Assembly: GCA_045580645.1 (NCBI GenBank)
Contig: JAZNOG010000075.1
Location: forward strand, 1 to 17,901
Source of the DNA: HGM10836 sp045580645
GTDB lineage: Bacteria > Bacillota_I > Bacilli_A > RF39 > UBA660
DNA length: 17,901 bases
Direction of reading: 5' to 3'
Shown in pieces: positions 6,856 through 16,800 of the stretch. The notes below the pieces were generated by a model. The model was not told where the DNA came from, did not search any database, and saw nothing but the letters and a program-made list of their open reading frames with translations. Each line of letters begins with the position of its first letter. The first letter of the stretch is position 1. Position numbers and translations under genes: made by a program.

Positions 6856-9800
6856 TTATCTATTGAATATGTTAAACATATATGATTCATTTTCAATATC
6901 TACAACTTTTCTAATTTGTCCATAAATAGGAAGTGTTTTAACTAAATCAGCTTCATATTCACTCCATCCTTTATATCTACCTGATTCAATCTCATTAAAC
7001 ATTTTATCAAATCTAACTAAATTAGTTAGATTATCTATCTGTTTAAGAGCTGCTGCTGGACTTTGTAATAATGTCCATATGTTAGTAAGAAATTCAGAAT
7101 TAAGGGGCATAGAAGCACCTGTTTCAAGTTTCATTCTATTTAGGGAATAAAGAATCATTCTATCATGCCATACTCCTTTCCTATCTTCAGGAGCACCTAA
7201 CATAGATATTAATACTGATAATGCTGCAAACATTCCCATTTCAGACAAAGACCTTCTAAGGTTAGCTTTTTCGTGTTGACTCAATTCATTCCAATGAGTA
7301 GCTATATCAAATTTAGCTCTTCTAGCATCCTTTAATAATTCAAGACCAAAATTAAAAGCTGTTCTATAGTAACCTTCTCTCCATTGTCCTAATCTGGCAT
7401 CATATCTAGCTTTATCAAATCTTCTACCATAATGAGCAGGCATCCACTGTCTAAACTGCATAGCTAATCTACCATAGGCATTTCTATGTATTGCTCCTTT
7501 ATCATCTTCATTAAATGCACCATTAAGAGACTGATTAACTTTACCTATTTTTAGTTTTAAATCTGTAAAGTCTTCATTAGTAATTTCACTACCATCTAAT
7601 TTAGTTATACCATCTTTTAATTTAATACTTGATGATATAGAATTGCCTTTATCATCCTTAGTATCTACTACTTCAAAGGCATCAAATAAACTAAGTTCTC
7701 TACCTGAACTATCCTTAACTTTATAAGCATCTAATATAGATAACATATTTCTAGTATGTAAATAATGCTCACCTAAATTGTTAAGAAAATAAAGATTTGC
7801 AGAACCTATAATTCTAGTTAAAGGTCCTTTATAGTAATTAGTATTTCTAAAATTACTATGAAATTCTTCGAGAGCATCAAACTTATCTATAAGTAAAGCC
7901 ATCTTATTAGTTTTCTTAATAGAATTTAATTCAGCCATATATTCAGGCATCATAGCCCAATAGTTCTTTTTGCCTATAGCCATATTCTTATAGTTAAAGT
8001 ATTCCCCTCCTATTGATTCAATAAACATTTGCATTTTACCAGCAGTAATATTACCAATAGCTGAGAATAAGTTAAGACCTAATCCTATGACTCCTGTATA
8101 ACTTCTTAAAGTATCTAATGTTTTAGCTGTATCCACATTTCCTATAATAGTACCTTGGTCTTTTTTACTTCTGCCATAAATAACAGACTGGAAGTAATCT
8201 TCTAGTTTATCACCTATATTAGATTGCGAACCTGACACAGAATAAGACTTACTGAATTTTTTATGAAGAACTTTAAAAGATTCTACTAATTTTTTATCTC
8301 CACTATACTGTTGAACTTCTCTATCCATAGCTAAATCTTTAGTTAGTTCTAAAGCATCTATAATTTTATTCATTTCACTATAGTTAATAGCCATTCCAGC
8401 ATATGCAAGCATTGAAGATGTAAAGTCAGTACTTAATCTACTCATATCTTCAAGTTCTGTAGTATAATAGATAGGTAATCTATCAATAGGTTTACCAGAA
8501 AATGTAGTAAATAGATTACTGATTTCGTCTCCTCCAAACTCAGTATCATCACTTCTTCTTAAAAACTTATCTTTTAGATTTTCAATAGCAAGTTTAGATG
8601 CTTTCTTAGGGTCTGTAATATTGTTAAATATTACTTCAGTCATATCATTTCTTATCTGAATAGCTCTATAAGTATTTGTAAATCTTGTAGGCAATAAATC
8701 ATCTAACAATGATTTAGCTTTCAGCATTGAATTGTAGTACTCCCTTTGAGCAGAATCCAAAGAATCCAAAGCATTACTGCTATATAAAGACTTAGAAGGA
8801 ACTCTTTCTTTTCTTCCTGTTTCCTCATTTATAACAATTACTTCTGTCCTATCAGCTTCCCACTTTTCAATTCTGGTCTTTATTTTATAACCTTCAAGAC
8901 CCTCTTTCTTAAGCTTCTCTAAATATTCCTTTCTTTCTTTGTTAAATTTAATAAAGTCTATATTACTAATTATCCTACCAGTTAAATTACCATCTTTATC
9001 TCTTTCAAACATAAATTCAGAAGTATGCCCAGCATCTTGAAGTTTCTTTTGGGCACCTCTTAAATCATTCATAACATCTACTAATAGGTTGTCTCTATTA
9101 GAATGAGATACTTTTACAGCTTTGTCTATTAATGATAATAAAGCATCAGACGAATCTCCCATAGAACTAATCCATCTGTCTACACCATTAATATCTTTAT
9201 CAGCCATATCCATAATCATATTTAAAGTAAGTTGTTTACCTTTATTATGACCTACATCTATGACTTTATCTTCTCCCCAATAAAGTTTTAGAAAGTTATA
9301 TACTGTATTATATCTTAATGATTGATATTGAGAATTAATATTTTTCACTATACGGAATACATCAGAAGCTTTTTGACTTATTAATTCTGCATCTTCTTCA
9401 GTCAAATCTATTTCTCCCCTTTCCTGCATAGCTTTAATAGTAATCATATCTTCAATAATAGGAGCATATCCTTCAGAGAAGTCTTTAATATTTCTAAGCA
9501 AACTACTTACTCTCTTAATTTTAGATAAATCAGAATCCCTTCTAACATCTGAAGATTTAATACTTTTTAGTTGTCTATCTAATTGCTCAATCTGACTTAA
9601 ACTATCAGTTAAGAATGCAAGACAGCTTTTTGAATACTTCTTTTTGTCTATTAAATATTGTAGGTTCTTAACAGACTTAGAATCTTCTTCACTATACTTT
9701 CCACTCTTGCTTCTAAGCATAAGTATTCTAAGTCTTCTACTAGCTACTTCTAAAGCTCTGTTTGCCAAATTTTCTAGTTTGTTTATTTCAGCACCTACAC

Positions 9801-10842
9801 TATACATAGGCTTACCTCCAAGTATAGCATCTTTATCTACTAGAGGAAGAATAGATTCATCTATAACCATACTGGCTAACTTAGCAGCTCCTTGATTAGC
9901 TTCATTTATTGCATCGTCAATACTTTGCTCATTAAGTTTACTAAACAATCCTTTGACAAAATTCCATATTCTATCTACGAAAGATTCTCTGGTTATAGCT
10001 TTTCCTTCAACTATATGTTGTTGAAGCAATTTAGCAGCAGCTTCCTTTTGAAGCATATAAAAGTCATTGCCATAAAGTTCTCTGTATTTATTATAGCTGT
10101 CTCCTAATACTTCTTCTACTGCTCTAGGATTTCTAAGAGACTCTAATAATCTACTAACTAAAGGCAATTGAGTAAGTCCTTCTATAATAAAGTGACTGAA
10201 TTCTTCAGGAAAAGCATCTTCTCCCCTTTGTCCTTTAGCAATTTGAATTACTGCTCTTAGACCTTCAGCAGTAGGTCTAGCATCTAAAGGATTAAACATT
10301 CCATTGTAAGACATTGTACTATTAATAGAAACATCAAATCCTAAGCTTCTCATAATGCCTAACAGTTTATTATTTAAACTATTATTAAACATTAATCTTG
10401 CAGGAGAATCAGAGTTACTATTATTCTTTTCCTCTACTGATATTACATACCCTTCTTCATTTTTAGAAACATCTGCAACTAAAGCAGGATTAGATTCGTT
10501 AAATTTAATAACCTTATCTATGATAAGTTCAGGTCTTTTATGAACTATATTATTACCTTTACTATCAGTAGCTCCTAAAGATATTTTTTCTCCTAATAAT
10601 GATAAATTATTGTCAAGAAGAGATTTAATGTTTAAGGCTTTATCTAAAGATTCTAAGGTAGGTTCTCCATTTTCATCTCTATTTACATTCAAGCCTTTCA
10701 TAATATCTGGTACTTGAGATAGTGCCCATATAATTTGGGCACTATCTCTATTACCAGTAAAGGAAAGTAAGTCGCTAAACAACTTACTTTCTCTTTCCTC
10801 ATTTCCTACTTTAATGGTAGGTTTTATTACACAACTAGCCAT
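6856..10842 (-). CDS. Giant RNA-polymerase-associated virion protein with zincin-like N-terminal motif and membrane-like C-terminal half
   Basis: 1328 residues, starting at the ATG that overlaps the stop of the upstream polymerase gene (TAATG), so translation is probably coupled. Near the N-terminus, residues 212-222 read PEEFSHFIIEG, a zincin-like E-E-x-x-H helix, with a second conserved-looking helix at 266-271 (KEAAAK). The canonical first His of HExxH is Glu here, so protease activity is uncertain. Residues about 340-720 are helical and charged. The C-terminal half has hydrophobic stretches at about 911-938 (TGVIGLGLNLFSAIG) and 1201-1217 (MGMFAALSVLISMLGA), an aromatic/basic MQFRQWMPAHYGRRF segment, and ends LPIYGQIRKVVDIEN. 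Only two cysteines were counted (residue 4 and one near 410). Crassvirales carry several giant proteins beside the virion RNA polymerase; I place this among them by context and size. Possible roles are processing of cargo proteins or forming a membrane conduit during entry. Coding is certain; function is inferred. Confidence 0.9.
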   Translation of the reverse strand: MASCVIKPTIKVGNEERESKLFSDLLSFTGNRDSAQIIWALSQVPDIMKGLNVNRDENGEPTLESLDKALNIKSLLDNNLSLLGEKISLGATDSKGNNIVHKRPELIIDKVIKFNESNPALVADVSKNEEGYVISVEEKNNSNSDSPARLMFNNSLNNKLLGIMRSLGFDVSINSTMSYNGMFNPLDARPTAEGLRAVIQIAKGQRGEDAFPEEFSHFIIEGLTQLPLVSRLLESLRNPRAVEEVLGDSYNKYRELYGNDFYMLQKEAAAKLLQQHIVEGKAITRESFVDRIWNFVKGLFSKLNEQSIDDAINEANQGAAKLASMVIDESILPLVDKDAILGGKPMYSVGAEINKLENLANRALEVASRRLRILMLRSKSGKYSEEDSKSVKNLQYLIDKKKYSKSCLAFLTDSLSQIEQLDRQLKSIKSSDVRRDSDLSKIKRVSSLLRNIKDFSEGYAPIIEDMITIKAMQERGEIDLTEEDAELISQKASDVFRIVKNINSQYQSLRYNTVYNFLKLYWGEDKVIDVGHNKGKQLTLNMIMDMADKDINGVDRWISSMGDSSDALLSLIDKAVKVSHSNRDNLLVDVMNDLRGAQKKLQDAGHTSEFMFERDKDGNLTGRIISNIDFIKFNKERKEYLEKLKKEGLEGYKIKTRIEKWEADRTEVIVINEETGRKERVPSKSLYSSNALDSLDSAQREYYNSMLKAKSLLDDLLPTRFTNTYRAIQIRNDMTEVIFNNITDPKKASKLAIENLKDKFLRRSDDTEFGGDEISNLFTTFSGKPIDRLPIYYTTELEDMSRLSTDFTSSMLAYAGMAINYSEMNKIIDALELTKDLAMDREVQQYSGDKKLVESFKVLHKKFSKSYSVSGSQSNIGDKLEDYFQSVIYGRSKKDQGTIIGNVDTAKTLDTLRSYTGVIGLGLNLFSAIGNITAGKMQMFIESIGGEYFNYKNMAIGKKNYWAMMPEYMAELNSIKKTNKMALLIDKFDALEEFHSNFRNTNYYKGPLTRIIGSANLYFLNNLGEHYLHTRNMLSILDAYKVKDSSGRELSLFDAFEVVDTKDDKGNSISSSIKLKDGITKLDGSEITNEDFTDLKLKIGKVNQSLNGAFNEDDKGAIHRNAYGRLAMQFRQWMPAHYGRRFDKARYDARLGQWREGYYRTAFNFGLELLKDARRAKFDIATHWNELSQHEKANLRRSLSEMGMFAALSVLISMLGAPEDRKGVWHDRMILYSLNRMKLETGASMPLNSEFLTNIWTLLQSPAAALKQIDNLTNLVRFDKMFNEIESGRYKGWSEYEADLVKTLPIYGQIRKVVDIENESYMFNIFNR
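10716..10748 (-). promoter_or_regulatory. Strong 13-pair hairpin within the 5' coding end of the 1328-residue gene
   Basis: On the plus strand GAGATAGTGCCCA at 10716-10728 is the exact reverse complement of TGGGCACTATCTC at 10736-10748, with a seven-base loop. The stem is unusually GC-rich for this genome. It lies about 95-127 bases into the gene, in codons for residues DSAQIIWALSQ. There is no T-run after it in the sense direction, so it is not a standard terminator. A perfect stem this long is not expected by chance in 18 kb by my rough estimate. Confidence 0.6.
10763..10791 (-). promoter_or_regulatory. First hairpin within the 5' coding end of the 1328-residue gene
   Basis: GAAAGTAAGT at 10763-10772 pairs perfectly with ACTTACTTTC at 10782-10791 around a nine-base loop. 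In the sense direction it begins about 50 bases after the ATG and is followed 14 bases later by the stronger hairpin at 10716-10748. The pair mirrors the two hairpins at the start of the plus-strand giant gene. Confidence 0.5.
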
Positions 10843-10844
10843 TA
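10840..10844 (-). other. TAATG stop/start overlap linking the polymerase gene to the 1328-residue gene
   Basis: Read on the minus strand, the TAA of the polymerase gene and the ATG of the next gene share one base. No good Shine-Dalgarno site precedes the ATG; the preceding codons are TTT TGT AAG. A weak AT-only hairpin (ATTATTA at 10854-10860 with TAATAAT at 10865-10871) lies about 12 bases upstream. The arrangement suggests termination-reinitiation, which would tie the amounts of the two proteins together. Confidence 0.8.
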
Positions 10845-13800
10845 CTTACAAAAATTATTACTTTTAATAATATCCTCAATCTTATTAGTTACTACAGGCA
10901 TTAGACTATCACTAGCATTTAATCCCTTAATTACTCTATTAGCCACATAATCTACAAAGTCTTTATTTGTAGCTTCTCCTTCATCAATCTTTTTAGCTAT
11001 GCTTTCTGCTTCTCTAGTACCGAATACATTATTAATAGCCTGATTGATTTCATCTGAAGTCCAAGATTTTTTCTTTTTCTTTTCATCTTGTACTGAAGGA
11101 TTGTGAGGAGCAGGATTAGGATTTTCTTTTTCCATAGAACTATTACCTATAACAGACTTCATAGATGAGCCTTCATTATAACTATATTCTAAGAAGTTAT
11201 TAGCATTTCCTAAAGGAGTAGTTTCAGTGTAAGTCACTGAATTGTCTGTTCCTACAGGATTCATATATACCTTATCATCATATATAATAACAGGTGCCCA
11301 AGTAATACCTTGAGAGTTATCACTAACAATAATAGGTCTCATGCCTGTTTTTCTTAGCTTATCAAATCTAAAGGTAATAATATTCTCTTTCCTTATATTC
11401 TTACTCTTTTTATATTCGACTTTATTATGTGGTTTAAGAATAGGGACTATTTTAACATCTTGAGTATGATTTCTTCTAAACTGATTTAAAAACTCTTCAG
11501 CTATTACCGAATTATCTTCAAATTCAGGATTAGAAATAGCTTCAATATATCCTGGAATAGCTCTTCTTACATCTACTGATGCTAAATGTCCAGAATTTTT
11601 AGGACTAAAGTTAAATCCACTTCTAAATAGATTATAGAAGAATAAATCTTGACCTAATGAATTAGTAGATTCATTTCCTAATAAATCACCCCATCCGTCT
11701 TTAACTCTTTCTTGAACATCTATAGAATAACCACCAGTTCTAGATTCTAAAGCTTCTACAGGACACTTAGCATTTTTAGGAGCAATACTAATAATATTTA
11801 TAAAGTCATTTCCAACTATTTCTTTAGATTTTTCAGAGAACTCCTTAACAAATCTGTTAATGTATCTATCTCTACTTTTATAACTACCATCGAGTACTGG
11901 ATTGTCCCCTATAGTAAGCTTATAAAGAATAAAATCATTAATCAGTTTATTAATAGTTTTACTATCAATATTACCTTTAGTAGTTTCTCTTAATAATCCA
12001 AGTACTGTAGTAAAGGCACTAGAATAATGAGGGAAATAATTACTGAATATTGCCACACTTGCCCCTTCATCACCTACAGTAGTTTCATAGAAAGCACTAA
12101 GCATTGCATTATTATCAATAACATCAACAGCGGCAGAATTAAAAGGAGGATTTTCACTATTCATTTCATCTAAGAATCTATTATATCTTTCTCTCATTAC
12201 AAATGTATCAGCTATAGTAGGACCAACAGCATTAGTAACAGAATTGAATTTAGTTAAGAAAGTAAGAGTATTCAAATTCTTACCCATCTCAGCCAATCTT
12301 TGGAATAATAATAAAGTTCTTACTTGAAACTCTGTAGTACTATCTCCTCTAGATATTCCTTTAGCTAGCTCTTCTTTAGTAAAATCTGTATTAATCAAAT
12401 CTTTGTCTAAAGCTTTATAGTTAATGTCTATACTTTCAAGTTCCTCTTCTATAATATCTTCAATAGGAGCATACCCTTCATTGTTTCTCTTGAAGTATTC
12501 ACTAGTAATTTTCTCAATAATAGGTTGTGTAAGAAGCATTCCTATACTATCACTATCAAACCCTAATCTTGCCAATACCATAGCTGGATTAGCTGTCATA
12601 GTATTTAAATTCATATAGTTAAGAACAGGGTCTTTAACAGCATCTACAGAAGCAGCTAGGAATCCTGCAATAGTTTTACTAATTAAAGTACCATCTTTAC
12701 CTACAAGATTATCTACTTTATTATTATGAGTATTATCTATAGTAATACCGTTAAATGTAAAAGCATTTTCTTCATTAATATTAAAATGAATATCTTGCAT
12801 AGATAAGAAAGCATGACTAGTATTATTATTTGCAAAAATACCAATTAACTTACCTGCGGTCATATTCTGCTTATGGAAATATACTTGGGTAGAAGGAAAT
12901 ACAATATTAAGATTAGAAGAAGATTCAATAATTTTATCTAGCTGTTCTAAAGTCATATTACTTAATTTACTATAAGTGTACTTCTTATTAGACTTTAAGA
13001 TACTAATAATTCTTGCACTCTTCTTTTGAACATTAAAGGAGCCAGGGTTAAACATTTTCTCCATAGTATCTGGATTAGTTAATACCGCCCATTGAATATC
13101 AAAAATCTTATTATTTCTATCTCCTGTTTTATTTCTACCTTTTTCTACAAATTTAACAGTTTTATATCTACTAGCATTGTCATTTAAGTAGTCATACACT
13201 CCCATTTCAAAAGAGTCTTCACTAAATGCTATATTACCATTCTTTATTTCATCAATAGCAATATCAAGCATATTTTCATACTTCTCTTTCTGTCCTTTAG
13301 GTCTTGACTTAAGAATATCTCTTTTTAAAGTTTTCCATTTAACAGTTTCTTCTTTTTGGAATTCCTTAAACATAATATACATCTTATCAATATCAAAGTC
13401 AGAACCAGTAATAGTAGTGATTTCCTTAGGCATTATAATAGCTTCTCCAGCAGCTTTAGGAACAAAGCCTTTTATCATAAGAGGCATTATAGAATACTTA
13501 TCTTCAGTTGGAATTCTATATCCAATAGCTTTAAGCATTTCTTTAGTAATAATGTTCTTATCAATAGCTTCTTGAGGAGTCATATAGCCACCATCAGGTT
13601 TAAGTAGTGCCATTTCCATTTCCTTTGATGGAATAGGGGCATAGCATTCAAAGTAAGCAACAGAATGTTGATTATCTTTTACATACTTTTTATACTGTGC
13701 ATCAGTACCCTTAAATTCTTCCCTAGTTTGTAACAAGTTACCATCTTTATCCTGCCAAATAATATGTAAATCATCAGACAAACCAAAAGCAGAAGCCTGT

Positions 13801-16800
13801 ACAGCTGGACCTCCTTGTACTTTTTGCTTATTAATTCTACTTTTTATAATAGAATTAAGCAACTGTTGTATTCTAACTGATTGAATAGGGTCACTAGGAG
13901 GAATTATAAATTCTCCATTTTCATCAAGACTACAAGCTCTCAATAAGTCAGAACCATATCTTTGGTCTTTTAGTATTGTTTCTTGTAGTAATGCTGATAA
14001 TTTCTGATTTTGTTCTAATCTACTTCCAGACAAGCCAAGGTCTTTCTTTAATTGTTCATAACTATCTCTGATATTTTCAGCTATCAAATTAAAATACTCT
14101 TTATGAAGTTTGTCTCTATCATACTCTTCTCCATTAATATTGAATCTAGCTTTTTCAGAAATATCACTTACACTAAGTATCCTAACCTGAGAACCCATAG
14201 CTTGTTTATGGTCAGATAAATGAGCAGGGACTTCTTGCTGAATACCATAATCTTCAAATGGAATAGTATGAACATACTGTTCATTATACCTATCATTATC
14301 ATTATCAGAAGTAGTACTTCTATCCTTATGGTAATATGCTGCTTCTTCTAATAAAGATTTAACTTCTTCATAAGATTCAGCACTATTAACATCAATAGCT
14401 CCCATACCACCTGAGTTTACAGCAGAAATAAATTGAATTGTATCAATTCCTTTACCATTATAGTTACTGTTATCATAAGCACTTTCCTCCATAAAATCAA
14501 AGATAGCTTGCAGCTTATTAACTTGCTTTCCAGACCTCATAATAGCATCTGCTATAAGTAATAGGTACTCACTATTCTTATTTTGAACAGGGACTTTTAA
14601 CTCACTCATAGTAGTTGCACCACTAGTCTTTCTTATTTGAGAATACACAAAAGGTTTAAGAGGTTGCCATACTATTCCTAAGTTATCAATATTTAAGTTA
14701 CCTTCTCTAATCTGCTTGTATGCTTCTTCCATTTCAGGAGTCCACTTACCTTGCATACCCATCTTCTTTCTGTATGAAGTAGGAGAACTATAACCTTGAG
14801 CATCTGCAACATTAATATTTTTAAATTCTTTAAGAATAAGAGCTTTCATTATTTCCATCTCTTTCTTCTGAGTTCCTTGTAATGTAGCAATCTTGTTATC
14901 AAATACTTTTTCTACATTAGCTATAATATCAGACTTTGCAAAAGCATCTTTAAGATACATAGTTCTTTCTAAACCATCTGCTGAATATAAGACATTATTT
15001 TCATCTTTAGCAGTAACATTTAATTTCATGGAAGGGGCATGTACCTGAGAATATCTCTTTTGGAAATCTTCTACATTTTTATAGTAAGCTAAATCTGTAG
15101 CAGTAAGCTCTATAATATTTATAGTAGCAAACATATCATTCCATACATACTCTTCAAGATTGGAAGCTATTTCTTCTATACTATTACCAAGTTGAGATAC
15201 ATATTTGTACTTTTTTTTAGTAACTTCCTTTCCATCTATTTTTCTAGTTACTTCCTCAGTATCGAATAATCCAAGTCTATTCCAGTTAGCTTCTTCTATC
15301 TCCATTTGAGTAGCCATAAATGTGTCAACAGCTTGATTAAATAGTTTATCAAGTGTATCTTCATTTACTTCTTTACCATTTAACTTATCCACAATCAATT
15401 GTCCTAATTCAGTCTTATTGATTATATGTTGGTTAAGAGGAGATAAAAATTTAAATTCAGCACCAGAACCTGAGAATATGTACTTACCGTTACTAACCAA
15501 ATCATTTAAAGTAAGTCTTCCTTTTTTAAATTTAGTAGCTAATTTAGGGTCTATAGATTCAATATCAAACCATACCTTTCCTTTAGCTCCTATCTTTTCT
15601 ATGTTAGGATTATCTGCCCTTTCAAGAACAGTTCTCATTCTCATTATTTCTTGATTGAATACCTTTCTAAGACCTTTTTTAATTTTACTTTTATAATTTC
15701 TTCCAGATATTCTTTCAAATCTGATAAACTCCGATGATGGTTTATTAGCTAAAATAGGTAACCTATACCAAGCCCATTTCTTATTTTTATCATAGAAATA
15801 CTCGTGCATTAAAGAAAGAGTATAGCTTAGCTCACTTAAATCAGTATAGTTAGTCTTATCAAAAGATAACTGTACTTTATGCTGAAAACCTTGTCTAAAT
15901 GCTTCACTAGAAGTTATTTTTTCTAACCAAGGACAATTCCAAGTATTACCTTGCTTAAACCATTTATATGAACCATATTCCTGTTCAATAAAATCTTTAA
16001 ACTTAGTACTGTCTCCTAATTTATCACTTAATTTTCCTATTAGTTTACCCATATAGGAAGGAGTAGTAAAACTGTAATACATCTTACCATTTTCATATGT
16101 AGAAGATTCTACACTATCTTGAATAAAAGGGCTAAGTATATTTACAATATTTTTATAATTGCCATATATATTACCTTCACTTCCTTTCATTATAGGACTA
16201 TAAGTAGTATTCCCTTTATTGTCTAGAAGAGTATCAAGCATATATGTTAATGGTGTAAGTACCTTGCTTATCTTGGTAGAAGAATAATTTTTACTTCTAG
16301 AATCCGAAGAAAAAGCAGATTTAAGTATAGTAGGAGTAATAGGTAAACCTATTTTACTAAGGACTTCAGCTAAATCATTTATGTTAGAATCTATAGCCCT
16401 TCTGCTAGTTCCTTCAAAAGAAGACTGAATACTCTTAGTTATTTCACTTACAGACTCTTTAAGCTTCTTTACTGATTCTACATTAACTCTACCTCTACCT
16501 TCCAAGTCTCCTATAATAGGTATTATAAGATTAGTCATAAGACCTAACTTGAAAGAAGCAACAGTATTCTTAAGAATAGTCTTTGCAGCTCCTTGAGTAT
16601 TAATAGTTTCAGTAACATACTGTCTATTGCCATTACTATCGTATTCAACTCTTACTACACTATAAGTAAGAAAATCTTTTCTGAAGTTTTGAAAGAATTG
16701 AGACCTTACAGGTTCTTCTTTTATAGCTTCAAGAATATTATTCAACCAAGGATTAGAACCAGATAATTTTGACAATATACTTTCCATTTCTTCTATAGTA

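Noticed and set aside
9644..10107. Plus-strand frames of 83 and 71 residues
   Set aside because: They lie inside the 1328-residue minus-strand gene, have hydrophobic low-complexity translations typical of antisense to charged helices, and no start signals.
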